From positions 37,921 to 101,920 of the forward strand of contig UPZS01000004.1 of NCBI GenBank assembly GCA_900538905.1: a stretch of 64,000 nucleotides of DNA, written 5' to 3'. Position numbers and translations under genes: made by a program. This document shows, one piece after another, positions 46,449-55,206 of this stretch. This DNA is from an uncultured Sutterella sp. GTDB taxonomy: Bacteria > Pseudomonadota > Gammaproteobacteria > Burkholderiales > Burkholderiaceae_F. Below the pieces are notes generated by a model, which saw nothing but the letters and a program-made list of their open reading frames with translations, did no database searches and was not told the origin of the DNA. Within the stretch, counting starts at the first letter, position 1, and the number at the start of each line of letters is the position of its first letter.

Positions 46449-49400
46449 TCAGGCTGCCGACAAAAGCTTGAGAATTTCGTCCTTGCTCAGTCGGTTGCTC
46501 ATGTTGGAGCCTTCGAGCAGTGCGTCGGCCAACGACTTTTTGGTGGCATGCAACCGCAGAATTTTTTCTTCGATCGTATCCTCGGCAATCAGGCGGTAGA
46601 TTGTGACCGGATTATCCTGACCGATGCGATAGCTTCGGTCGCTTGCCTGATCTTCGATGGCAGGGTTCCACCACGGATCCAGGTGAATGACGTAGTCGGC
46701 CGCCGTGAGGTTTAGGCCTGTGCCGCCTGCCTTGAGACTGATCAGGAAAAGCGGCATATCGCCCTGCTGGAAGGCGTCGACGAGCTTCTGCCGCTGGCCT
46801 GCGGGCGTTGAGCCGTCCAAATAGAGGTATTGGATACCGAGTTCGTCGAGCTTGGCACGGATCAGCGCAAGGTGACTTGTGAACTGACTGAAGACGAGTG
46901 CGCGGTGCCGCCCTTCTATCAGGTCCTTGGCAAGTTCCAGGAATGCGGAGGTTTTGGACGACTCGATCTTGATGCTCTTGTCGATCAAGGCTGGGTGGCA
47001 AGCGGCCTGACGCAGTTTAGTGAGTTCGGCAAGCGCTTCGATCGGGTTGATGACACCGGCTTCGAGCTGTTCGGAAGCACGTTCGCGCAGGTTTTCATAG
47101 AGCGCGCACTCTTCTTTACTGAGCGTGACGCGCAGCGTGATTTCGGTTTTCTCCGGCAGTTCGTCGAGCACTTCGGCCTTGGTGCGACGCAAAATGAAGG
47201 GCGAAATCAAGCGCTTTAAGAGCCGTTGCTGATCGCGGTTCTGGTTCTTTTCGATCGGCACGATGAAGCGTTCGCTAAAGTCGGTGAAACTTCCCAGCAG
47301 TCCCGGATTGGCCAGCTCAAAAAGGTTCCAGATTTCGCTTAAGTGGTTTTGTAGCGGTGTGCCGGTCAAAAGAACGCGAGCACTGCTTTGAAGCTGCAGG
47401 GCTGCTTTGGACATCTTGGTCTCGCGGTTTTTGATGGCATGCGCTTCGTCTAAGACCAAAGTGGTCCATTGACGCGTCTTGAGCTGTTCGATTTCGGAAC
47501 TCATGACGCCGTAGGTCGACAGCACCACGTCGTTGGCGCTGGCGTTCTTGACGATCTTTCGGCGGTCCGTGGTGTTGAAGATCTTGACGTTCAAAGACGG
47601 CGCAAAGCGCTTGAGTTCACTTGCCCAGTTGTAGAGTACGGCCGCGGGCATGACGACAAGTGCGGGGCCCAAGTTGGCACGCGCAAGCAAAAGCGCAATC
47701 GTCTGCAAGGTTTTTCCCAGACCCATGTCGTCGGCCAAAAGCGCACCGGCACCCCAGCTCGAAAGGCGGCTTAACCACTCGAAGCCTTCGACCTGATAGG
47801 AACGCAGTTCGGCTCGCAATCCTGACGGCACGACGGGCGTGAGACGGTCAGCGGCTTTGATGCGTTCGATCGTCTCGTTGAAGCTCTGGTCGGCTTCGAC
47901 ATGGATGCCTTCTTTTTTCAGATTCTCGATGAGTCCGGCGTTAAAGACCGAAACGCGCACGTTGCCCTTACGATCCTGCGACGCAAAGCTGTCGAGTTGC
48001 TCGATCTGTTTTTTGAAACTGGCGGTGAGCGCGACATATTCCTTGTCGGACAGGCGAATAAAGTTGCTTTGGCTTTGGCGAAGTTTTTCAAGCAGTTCGC
48101 CCACCGAAATATAAGTCTTTGCGTCCAGGCGCAACTTGCCTTCCAGCGAGAGCCAGTTGCCGATGCTCATAACGCTCAGCTCAAGGTTTTCGGGGCGCAG
48201 CTGCGATTTGCTCACGGTGAACTGAACGCCCTGAGGCCACTCGATGATGTTTCGATCGGCGTGCTCGTGCAAAACCTCGAGAAAGCGCAGACACTCGAGC
48301 ATGCTGAGTTGCCACGCGTACTGATTTTCGCGATTTTGTTCGAAGTCGGCCAGAGCTTCGATCAGTGTGTCGAAGTTGGCCTTTTCGGCACGCAGATCGC
48401 GGGCGACCTGAACGGTTTTGTCGCCGGTGCCGGCAGCAATCGAGTCAAGCCCCTTGCCCGGTTCGCAAGTGAGTTTGATTTCGGAGACAGGGCGCACAAA
48501 GGCTGAGACGGTGTACGAGGCGTTGTCGTCTGTGGGCTGGATGCGAAACGTGATGCGAGAGTCGCCCGCCTTTTTTGTGAGCGACTTGGCATTCTTCACG
48601 AGCGAAGATAGTACCGGCGTGGAACGCGAGAGCGACTCCAAATAATTTGTGAGTCTTTCCTTGGCCGATGTCGGAAACTCCACGTCCTGCGTTTCACGCA
48701 GAAGATTGAGTTCCTCCGAGGTGGGAGCGATCACGACGATGCGACCGGGCTCAGGACGGTAGTAGCTGATCCGTTGGTAACGAAGATCGAAGTCGGGCTC
48801 AAGATTGCAATCGAAAATCCAGCCCTTTTTTAACGTGGGCTTAACGACAATCTGCAAGGGAATCTGTTCGATTTCAATACTCTCGCCCGTTTTTGCGTCC
48901 ACCACATTGGGAGAGCCGACAAGCGCAAGTATGGCGGCTTCGGCGTTGAACTCCCAGCGGTTGGCGTAGCCGATGGGATGTCGCAAACAATCGGCCACGG
49001 ATCGGTCTTGTTCCGTCATTCCTTTCACGCCGTTGTGAAACGCGTTGTAAGTGATGTCGGTGCCTTTTGTCCAGCCGTTGCTTCGGTGCTTTTGCAGCTT
49101 CAAGGTCAGTTCGAACGGATTCATCTCAAGCTGGTAGAGGATCCGAACTTCAGAAGCGGAGCGCTTTTCGGGTTTGGCGGCTGCCTTCTGCTCTTGCACT
49201 TCGAAAAGACGGTCAAGCACTTTTTCCCACTCGGCGCGCACGGTAAAGGGTGGCAGCAGCGGGTTGAGTCCCGTGAGTGCCTTCAATTCCTCGACTTCGG
49301 CTTTTTGTTCGAGTTCGTTGGCGACTTCCAGGGCAAGCAGCTTGTTGTGCCTGAGAATCGTTTTGTCTCGTGCGGAGATGTCGTAGTGTGAAAAAGGAAA

Positions 49401-50570
49401 CTGCCCGAAGTGATGAGCCGTGAGCATGAACACGAGAAAGTTCTTGCGGTTGGAACGATCGAGCAGTTTGTCATTGTCAACATGGCCGTCGGCAACAAGC
49501 TCGTGCCGGAGATCCGAGAGTTCGTTGTAATCAATATCGAGCGAACCGGCCGATGCACTCATGATCCAAAGAGGCGAGCGCATGGCGTTCTGGCGAAGCT
49601 TTTGGCTGTCAGCAAACCGCGCCAGCTTTTTCTTGCTTTCGGGACGTCGACGGTCGCGGTAAAGCGCAATGCCGTAGATCCAGTCGTAGAACCAGTGTTC
49701 GAACGAGCGCTTGGAGCCGAGTGTTTTGAGCGCACGGGTCATGATGTCGGCGGCTTCCTGCGGCTCGCGATTTTCCGAAATCGATTCGATGGCCGAAACG
49801 ATCGAGTGATAGAAAGAACCGGGCGTCAGTTGGGCAAGAATGGTTTTGGGCTGCCCCTGTGACATGAAGTCCTGCCAGAAAACGAAACGTTCTTGAAGGC
49901 CTTGGCGAGCGGCTTGAGGGACATGCTCACAGATGTATGTTCGTAATTTAGCGGAGCAACGTTCGATGCCGGTCAGTGTCAGTTCTTTATCCAACTGCTC
50001 AAGAAGGAAGGGCACGATGAGTGCGGGCAGGCAGGCGGCAAAAGCAGACCAATGAGAGTCGTTGAAAAGACTGCGGATCAGTTTTGTGGCATTGCGGGCC
50101 CAAATGTGCCAAGCCCCGTCGTCGGATGCAACAGAAGAAAAGTCGGGAAGCGCGCCGTCCTTGACGAAGGCGATGGCTGCGCGCATGAGCTTGGCCTGAA
50201 TGTCAACGGAGCATTCTTCATTGGCATTTTGGCGACTGTTTTGGAGCCAAATGGGGCGAAGCGTGGCGGCGGCTTCATCAATGTCTTGCGGCGTGAGTTC
50301 CTGAGCGGCCGTGGTGAAGCCGTTGAAGTTTTGGAATTCGAATTCGTGACTTTTATCGTCGTCCCACCAGCAACGCTCGAGTTGAATGAAGCAGTTGTGA
50401 CACTTGTGATTGAGCGCAGTCACAAAATCATATTGATCAAAACCGCGGGCTGCGCCGTAGTGATGTGCTTTCCAGTCCGGTACACAGGGACACACGGCGA
50501 TGAAGCTCAAGAGTTCCTTGCGGGAGATTTCGGGTTTGGACTGAACGGTACGGGGACGGCGAGGAGGCAT
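46449..50570 (-). CDS. SNF2/SWI2 family helicase-like ATPase, very long
   Basis: A 1373-residue protein. The C-terminal third is a complete SNF2 ATPase: DDMGLGKT (Walker A, near 940), LDEAHAIKN (DEAH box, near 1040), TGTPLQNHLSEIWNLF, and the C-terminal helicase lobe ending with DPWWNPAIEDQASDRSYRIGQ (near 1310). The first 900 residues have no domain I recognise apart from a cysteine/histidine-rich N-terminal region (CPCVPDW..HH..CHNC, about 25-62) that could bind zinc. Such proteins remodel protein-DNA complexes or RNA polymerase (compare RapA), but the target is unknown. ATG 50570 is chosen because the 30-residue extension upstream is not like coding sequence. Confidence 0.9.
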   Translation of the reverse strand: MPPRRPRTVQSKPEISRKELLSFIAVCPCVPDWKAHHYGAARGFDQYDFVTALNHKCHNCFIQLERCWWDDDKSHEFEFQNFNGFTTAAQELTPQDIDEAAATLRPIWLQNSRQNANEECSVDIQAKLMRAAIAFVKDGALPDFSSVASDDGAWHIWARNATKLIRSLFNDSHWSAFAACLPALIVPFLLEQLDKELTLTGIERCSAKLRTYICEHVPQAARQGLQERFVFWQDFMSQGQPKTILAQLTPGSFYHSIVSAIESISENREPQEAADIMTRALKTLGSKRSFEHWFYDWIYGIALYRDRRRPESKKKLARFADSQKLRQNAMRSPLWIMSASAGSLDIDYNELSDLRHELVADGHVDNDKLLDRSNRKNFLVFMLTAHHFGQFPFSHYDISARDKTILRHNKLLALEVANELEQKAEVEELKALTGLNPLLPPFTVRAEWEKVLDRLFEVQEQKAAAKPEKRSASEVRILYQLEMNPFELTLKLQKHRSNGWTKGTDITYNAFHNGVKGMTEQDRSVADCLRHPIGYANRWEFNAEAAILALVGSPNVVDAKTGESIEIEQIPLQIVVKPTLKKGWIFDCNLEPDFDLRYQRISYYRPEPGRIVVIAPTSEELNLLRETQDVEFPTSAKERLTNYLESLSRSTPVLSSLVKNAKSLTKKAGDSRITFRIQPTDDNASYTVSAFVRPVSEIKLTCEPGKGLDSIAAGTGDKTVQVARDLRAEKANFDTLIEALADFEQNRENQYAWQLSMLECLRFLEVLHEHADRNIIEWPQGVQFTVSKSQLRPENLELSVMSIGNWLSLEGKLRLDAKTYISVGELLEKLRQSQSNFIRLSDKEYVALTASFKKQIEQLDSFASQDRKGNVRVSVFNAGLIENLKKEGIHVEADQSFNETIERIKAADRLTPVVPSGLRAELRSYQVEGFEWLSRLSSWGAGALLADDMGLGKTLQTIALLLARANLGPALVVMPAAVLYNWASELKRFAPSLNVKIFNTTDRRKIVKNASANDVVLSTYGVMSSEIEQLKTRQWTTLVLDEAHAIKNRETKMSKAALQLQSSARVLLTGTPLQNHLSEIWNLFELANPGLLGSFTDFSERFIVPIEKNQNRDQQRLLKRLISPFILRRTKAEVLDELPEKTEITLRVTLSKEECALYENLRERASEQLEAGVINPIEALAELTKLRQAACHPALIDKSIKIESSKTSAFLELAKDLIEGRHRALVFSQFTSHLALIRAKLDELGIQYLYLDGSTPAGQRQKLVDAFQQGDMPLFLISLKAGGTGLNLTAADYVIHLDPWWNPAIEDQASDRSYRIGQDNPVTIYRLIAEDTIEEKILRLHATKKSLADALLEGSNMSNRLSKDEILKLLSAA

Positions 50571-50645
50571 GAGAAAAAAGTTCCCGAGAATCAAAAGAGA
50601 GACGAATTGTAGTCGAGCCTGTCGTTTGATTTGCAACGGAAAAAG

Positions 50646-50674
50646 TTGCGCTTGAGGCAAAATCCGCGTAAAGT
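50646..50674 (+). promoter_or_regulatory. Promoter of the RNase P RNA gene
   Basis: TTGCGC (50646-50651), 17-base spacer, TAAAGT (50669-50674), placing the start near 50682, exactly where the RNA's P1 stem begins. Confidence 0.65.
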
Positions 50675-50681
50675 CTCACGC

Positions 50682-51010
50682 CTCACGTCGGGGTGAGGCG
50701 GACGGCCGCAATGAACTGGTTTTCATTGAGGAAAGTCCGGACTCCGAAGGGCGCCGTAGCAGGTAACGCCTGTCCGCCGCAAGGCGAGGATTAGAGCAAC
50801 AGAGACGAGCCGATTCAGTTCGGGTGAAACGGGCAATCTCTACGGGGAGTAACACCAAGTAAGCAGTCTTTGACCCGGCCCGGTGAGACTGCGGGTAGGT
50901 GGCTGGAGGCTTTGCGCGAGCAAAGTCCGAGATGAATGGTCGTCACTGCGGCTTTTCGAAAGGAGAGCCGCGGCACAGAATCCGGCTTATAGCTTCAGCC
51001 CGACGTGAAC
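50682..51010 (+). ncRNA. rnpB: RNase P RNA (type A)
   Basis: Catalytic RNA that matures tRNA 5' ends. The universally conserved P4 strand GAGGAAAGTCCGGACTC is at 50728-50744, and its partner ACAGAATCCGGCTTATAG is at 50975-50992. The CAGGTAACGCCTG and GCAACAGAGA segments follow as in Escherichia coli. The P1 ends pair over ten bases: TCACGTCGGG (50683-50692) with CCCGACGTGA (50999-51008), which sets the two ends. About 329 bases, a little short for this type, so some peripheral helices are reduced. The exact ends are estimates within a few bases. Bidirectional terminator follows. Confidence 0.95.
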
Positions 51011-51020
51011 CGAATAAAAA

Positions 51021-51057
51021 AACGGGGAGCTTCCGAAAAAGGAATCTCCCCGTTTTG
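51021..51057. terminator. Bidirectional terminator between rnpB and the acyl-CoA synthetase gene
   Basis: AACGGGGAG (51021-51029) pairs with CTCCCCGTT (51046-51054), with an inner TTCC/GGAA stem. T-runs are present on both strands (TTTTG on plus; seven T on minus). Confidence 0.88.
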
Positions 51058-51076
51058 TCAAAATGCCTCGTGCGTC

Positions 51077-53182
51077 TTAGGCAAGCTTGATGCGGCCGTC
51101 AACGGCGATGGCCTCACCCGTGGTGTTGGAAATCATCAGCGGATTAATATCAAGTTCCTGCACGATCGGGAAGTCGGTGACAAGCTGCGACAGGCGCAAC
51201 AAGGTTTCTTCCACGCGAGCAATGTCGGCGGGCTTGGTGCCGCGGGCGCCTTCGAGCAGCTTGAAGGCTTTGACGGAACGCACCAGATCGTGCGCGTCGG
51301 CATCGGTGAGCGGCGCCAGAGCAAAGCCCACGTCCTTCATGACTTCCACAAACACGCCGCCCGTGCCGAACATGATCATCGGACCGTACTGAGGATCGGC
51401 GGCAATGCCGCAGACGAGTTCGCGGTTGCTCTTGACCATTTCCTGAATGATGACGCCTTCAAGACCGTCGAGAATGCCGCGCTCTTCGAGTTTGGTCACG
51501 AGATCGCGATACTGGGCGCGCAACTCTTCGTCCGAGCCGATGTTGACGCGCACGCCGCCCACGTCGGTCTTATGCGAGGTGCTCTTGGAGGTCATCTTCA
51601 TCACGACGGGGTAGCCGACTTCCTGGGCGGCCGCCACGGCTTCGTCTTCGCCGACGGCAAATCGGGCGCGGCAGACGCGCACACCGTAGGCTTCGAGCAC
51701 GTCAAGGCTTTCGCGGGTGGTGAGTTCCAGGCGACCCTCGGACTTCACGGCGGCAAAGATGTCGCTTACGGCCGACTTGTTGACGTCAAAGATGGGGGTT
51801 GTGCCGACCGGGCGTTCCATCCACTTGCGTTGCATATTGAGGCGGGCCAAGCCGTCGACCGCTTCTTCGGCGTACATGAAGAACGGAATCGTGACTTCTC
51901 CCTTGGAGATTTCACTGAAGAATTCGTTCTTTGTCATGAACACGCCCACGATGGGCTTTTCAGGATGCTGCGCCTTGATTTCCATGAGCGCCTTGGCCAC
52001 ATCGGTGTCCTTAAGGCCCAGGAAGGGAAGGTAGATCGAAATCACCATGTCGACGCCTTCATCGGCAAGCACTGTTTCCAGCGTGCGGCGGTAGTGTTCC
52101 AGCGGAGCCGAAGCGATCATGTCGACCGGGTTTTTCACGGAAGCGGCGGCGGGCAGGAAGCTTCTGAGCGTTTCCTTCGTCGTTTCGGACAGTTCAGCCA
52201 TCCGCATGCCGTAGTCAATGACGCTGTCGGTCGCCATGATGCCGGGGCCGCCCGAGTTGGTGATGATGCACACGCGGTCACCCTTGGGAATCGGGCAGTT
52301 GGCAAAAACCTTGGCCGTGGCAAAAAGCTGCTTCAAACTGTATTCGCGGATCACACCGGACTGACGCAGCAGGGCTTCGGCAGCGCGGTCGGACCCGGCA
52401 AGCGAACCGGTGTGGGAGCTCGCGGCCGAAGCGCCTGCAGCCGAGCGGCCGGCTTTGAGTGCGAGCACGGGTTTGACCTTGGTGACGCGCGAAGCGAGCT
52501 TGCGGAAGTTGGCGGGATCTTTGATGGATTCCATGTAGAGAAGAATCTGACGGACGTCGTCCTGGTCTTCCCAGTACTCAATGGCGTCTTCGGCGTTGAC
52601 GTCGGCCTGGTTGCCGATGGAAACGAATTGAGCAAAGCCGATGCCGAGGTCTTGCAAAATATTGAGAATGCCGCCGCCCAGAGCACCCGACTGAGACACA
52701 AAGCCGATGTCACCGCGCACCGGAAGCGATTCGGCAAAACAGGCGTCCATGCGTACGTCCGGGTGCGTATTGACCACGCCCAGACAGTTGGGCCCCACGC
52801 AGCGCATGCCGTACTTTTTGACGCGTTCGTAGAGCTGGGCTTCCATTTCGGCGCCTTCTTTGCCGGACTCCTTAAAGCCCGCGGAGATCACGACAAGCCC
52901 CTTGACACCCTTTTCGTGGCACTGATCAATCGTGGAGAGCACAAACTTGGAATTGACGACGATCACAGCCATGTCCACGGGACCTTCGATGTCGAGCACG
53001 CTCGGATAGGCCTGAAGACCTTCGATCATGCCGCCTTTGGGGTTGACCGGGTAGATGCGGCCCTTAAAGCCGAACTCAATTAAGCGCTTCATCAGATCCG
53101 AGCCGATGGTGTGCGGCTTGGTGGAAGCGCCGATCACAGCAACGCTGGAGGGTTTCATGATGTGGTCAAGACTGTGCGACAT
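51077..53182 (-). CDS. NDP-forming acyl-CoA synthetase (acetate-CoA ligase, ADP-forming type)
   Basis: A 701-residue enzyme joining the alpha and beta parts in one chain: a CoA-binding domain (about 5-130, with VAVIGAS and GPNCLG), a ligase domain containing the conserved phosphohistidine region SSHTGSLAGSD (about 255-265), and an ATP-grasp domain (about 480-701). Such enzymes interconvert acetyl- or other acyl-CoA with the free acid while making or using ATP, and serve energy gain in fermenting microbes. Substrate chain length is not visible. I start at ATG 53182, not at 53218. It follows dsbC by 53 bases on the same strand. Confidence 0.9.
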   Translation of the reverse strand: MSHSLDHIMKPSSVAVIGASTKPHTIGSDLMKRLIEFGFKGRIYPVNPKGGMIEGLQAYPSVLDIEGPVDMAVIVVNSKFVLSTIDQCHEKGVKGLVVISAGFKESGKEGAEMEAQLYERVKKYGMRCVGPNCLGVVNTHPDVRMDACFAESLPVRGDIGFVSQSGALGGGILNILQDLGIGFAQFVSIGNQADVNAEDAIEYWEDQDDVRQILLYMESIKDPANFRKLASRVTKVKPVLALKAGRSAAGASAASSHTGSLAGSDRAAEALLRQSGVIREYSLKQLFATAKVFANCPIPKGDRVCIITNSGGPGIMATDSVIDYGMRMAELSETTKETLRSFLPAAASVKNPVDMIASAPLEHYRRTLETVLADEGVDMVISIYLPFLGLKDTDVAKALMEIKAQHPEKPIVGVFMTKNEFFSEISKGEVTIPFFMYAEEAVDGLARLNMQRKWMERPVGTTPIFDVNKSAVSDIFAAVKSEGRLELTTRESLDVLEAYGVRVCRARFAVGEDEAVAAAQEVGYPVVMKMTSKSTSHKTDVGGVRVNIGSDEELRAQYRDLVTKLEERGILDGLEGVIIQEMVKSNRELVCGIAADPQYGPMIMFGTGGVFVEVMKDVGFALAPLTDADAHDLVRSVKAFKLLEGARGTKPADIARVEETLLRLSQLVTDFPIVQELDINPLMISNTTGEAIAVDGRIKLA

Positions 53183-53235
53183 GGTGTGTTCGTCTCCAAA
53201 AGTACGGTTGGCGGGCAAATAAATCGGCGGGCGGC

Positions 53236-53961
53236 TTATTTCTTAGCCGCGCTGTTGGCGAGATTTTCTTCGATCGCTTCGACCGACATCAGGCCCGTGT
53301 AGCGGGATCCGTCGGGGAAAATCACGGCCGGAATGGAGTTGATGCCGAGCTTTTGACCGAGTTCAAGATTGCGGTCAAGCACGGCGCTGTTGCTGCATTG
53401 ACCGACCTCGGGTACCTGGCCGCTTGCCATGGAGTCGAGGAAGGTCTTGACGGGGTCGCTTGCGCAGACGATACGGCGCGCTTCTTCTCGCGAACGCAGC
53501 ACCGGATACATGAAGTTGTAGACGGTGAGGTTGCCCGCTTTGCGCAGGTTCTGCTCAAGCAGACGGCAGTAGGGGCAGTTGGCGTCGGTAAAGACGATGA
53601 GCTTGCGCTCGCCTTTGCCGTAGACGACCTTGATAGCGTCTTTCATCGGCAGCTCATCCCATTTGATGCGGTTGAGTTCCTCAATGCGTTCGGCGGTGAG
53701 GTCGCGTTCCGTGGCCGAGTCGAAAATGCGGCCGATGATCAGGTGGCGCGCATCGGCGTCGGAATAGAAGATGCGCTTGTCAATGACCACTTCCCAGAGG
53801 CCGTTGACGGGGGACTTCATCACGGAGTCAGGCGCTTTGCCTGTGGCGGCCTGAACCGCTTTGCTGATTTTTTCAATCTGGGAGTCGGTCGCGGCGTTCG
53901 CGGTAGCGGAGGCCAGAGCGGCAAGACAGGTGAGGGAACAGGCGAGGGTTTTAATCTGCAT
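53236..53961 (-). CDS. dsbC: Thiol:disulfide interchange protein DsbC
   Basis: Periplasmic disulfide isomerase kept reduced by DsbD. Signal peptide 1-23 (ANA), a dimerisation domain to about residue 80, a linker helix, and a thioredoxin-fold domain with CPYC (C129, C132) and the cis-proline segment INSIPAVIFPDG. Length 241 is typical. ATG 53961 is used; the longer open frame is not secretory in character. Its redox partner DsbD is in the window at 42741. Confidence 0.95.
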   Translation of the reverse strand: MQIKTLACSLTCLAALASATANAATDSQIEKISKAVQAATGKAPDSVMKSPVNGLWEVVIDKRIFYSDADARHLIIGRIFDSATERDLTAERIEELNRIKWDELPMKDAIKVVYGKGERKLIVFTDANCPYCRLLEQNLRKAGNLTVYNFMYPVLRSREEARRIVCASDPVKTFLDSMASGQVPEVGQCSNSAVLDRNLELGQKLGINSIPAVIFPDGSRYTGLMSVEAIEENLANSAAKK

Positions 53962-54113
53962 GATTCGAAAAGTAAGGTTGCGGCGCCGACAGTCGGGGCG
54001 ATTCGGGGAAAATCGAGTCGGCCAGCGGCGGGAATCCAAGTGGTTCAAAGTGTAGCCGAAAAAGAAGGCCGCTCGCGTGATACAAATGGTTGCAATTGAG
54101 AGCGTGCCGATTG

Positions 54114-54146
54114 AGAAAACTTTGCGCTAGCTAAGTTTTCTAAGTT
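54114..54146. promoter_or_regulatory. Inverted and direct repeats before the tandem BOF genes
   Basis: In the 366-base gap 53962-54327 I see no gene. A perfect inverted repeat AGAAAACTT (54114-54122) and AAGTTTTCT (54133-54141) has a ten-base spacer, and CTAAGTT occurs twice, nine bases apart (54131-54137, 54140-54146). No T-run follows, so it is more like a protein-binding site than a terminator. Confidence 0.5.
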
Positions 54147-54327
54147 CGCCTCCTTTGTGCCGCCTGACGGGCAAATCGGCAAACTGAGAGGCTCGAAATA
54201 GTCGGTTTTGGTCGGCTATGGGGCGGCTAACCCGGGGTTTCTAAACTGCGTGTTACCAAGAGGGGAGAAGAAGTTCCCCGACAGACAGAAAGCATTTGAA
54301 AACGGTTTTTCTACAAGGAGTCACACC

Positions 54328-54684
54328 ATGCTTAATCTCAAGACCATTGCCGCTGCCACCGCTCTTGCCTCCGTTATCGCCTTTGCTCCTGCCCAGGCTC
54401 AGTTTGTGGGCGGCCCGAGCAACGTGACCACCGTCAAGAACCTGCTCGACAGCGGCAAGGACGATCAGCTCGCTACGCTCGAAGGCTACATCGTGCAGCA
54501 GGTCAAGCATGAAAAGTACATGTTCCGCGACAGCACCGGCGAAATGCTCGTTGAAATCGACGACGAAGTCTTCAAGGGCCAGCGCGTTGATCCGAAGACC
54601 AAGGTGCGCATTGACGGCGAACTCGAACGCGACTTCATGGAAAAGGACAAGGTTGACGTCTACAACCTCACCATCCTGCGCTAA
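54328..54684 (+). CDS. Secreted BOF-family OB-fold protein (YgiW-like), first copy
   Basis: A 118-residue periplasmic protein: signal peptide 1-25 (AQA), then one bacterial OB-fold domain of the YgiW/YdeI/NirD (BOF) family. Typical features are LEGYIVQQVKHEKYMFRDSTG and the closing VYNLTILR. Family members are implicated in stress tolerance and may bind small ligands or nucleic acid. Strong AAGGAG site; high-expression codon use. A second, similar gene follows 36 bases on, and a two-component system comes next, as in Escherichia coli where ygiW precedes qseBC. Confidence 0.88.
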   Translation: MLNLKTIAAATALASVIAFAPAQAQFVGGPSNVTTVKNLLDSGKDDQLATLEGYIVQQVKHEKYMFRDSTGEMLVEIDDEVFKGQRVDPKTKVRIDGELERDFMEKDKVDVYNLTILR

Positions 54685-54720
54685 TTCGCTAACCGCAGAC
54701 GCATCAAGGAGAACTGGAGA

Positions 54721-55092
54721 ATGTCGAATCTGAAATCCATGACGCTTGTGGCGGCAGCCCTCGGCATTCTTGCCGCCGCTCCCATCCAAGCGCAATTTGT
54801 CAGTGACAAACCCGCCGTTGCGGTGACAACTGTCGCTGAATTGCTTAAAAACGGCAAGCAAGATCAGGAGGCGTCGCTCGAAGGCTTCATTATCGAGCAA
54901 GTCAAACGCAAGAAATACGTGTTTGCTGACGCGACGGGCCGAATCATTGCGGAAATACCTGATAAGGTTTTTCAAGGCCAGCGGGTGGATCCCAAAACCA
55001 AGATCCGTATTGAAGGCGAACTGGAACTTGAGCACGCCAAAAAGGAAACGATTGACGTCTATCGTCTGACGGTTCTGCCGGCAGTGCCGTAA
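54721..55092 (+). CDS. Secreted BOF-family OB-fold protein (YgiW-like), second copy
   Basis: A 123-residue paralogue of the preceding protein, with signal peptide 1-24 and the same layout: LEGFIIEQVKRKKYVFADATG and VYRLTVLP. Shared segments such as QRVDPKTK.RI(D/E)GELE show tandem duplication, but codon use and sequence have diverged and the first copy looks more highly expressed. A terminator follows before the response regulator gene. Confidence 0.87.
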   Translation: MSNLKSMTLVAAALGILAAAPIQAQFVSDKPAVAVTTVAELLKNGKQDQEASLEGFIIEQVKRKKYVFADATGRIIAEIPDKVFQGQRVDPKTKIRIEGELELEHAKKETIDVYRLTVLPAVP

Positions 55093-55117
55093 CAAACGCA
55101 ACGCAGCACTTTGCAAA

Positions 55118-55169
55118 GCCGCTGGCTGACTTGCCGTAGACTACGGCAGGAAAGGAGCGGCGTTTTTTT
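55118..55169 (+). terminator. Terminator before the response regulator gene
   Basis: GCCGCT (55118-55123) pairs with AGCGGC (55156-55161), followed by GTTTTTTT; an inner TTGCCGTAG/CTACGGCAG stem strengthens it. Directly after comes a small hairpin TCGGCT/AGCCGA (55171-55186) with an AGGA loop. Confidence 0.75.
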
Positions 55170-55206
55170 GTCGGCTAGGAAGCCGATTGACGCGCCGAAA
55201 AAATCT

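Noticed and set aside
46449-50570. Defence system around the SNF2 ATPase
   Set aside because: No methyltransferase, nuclease or other defence gene is adjacent; neighbours are hemL and rnpB.
51005-53083. 692-codon open frame opposite the acyl-CoA synthetase gene
   Set aside because: Antisense shadow; the minus-strand gene has complete CoA-binding and ATP-grasp domains.
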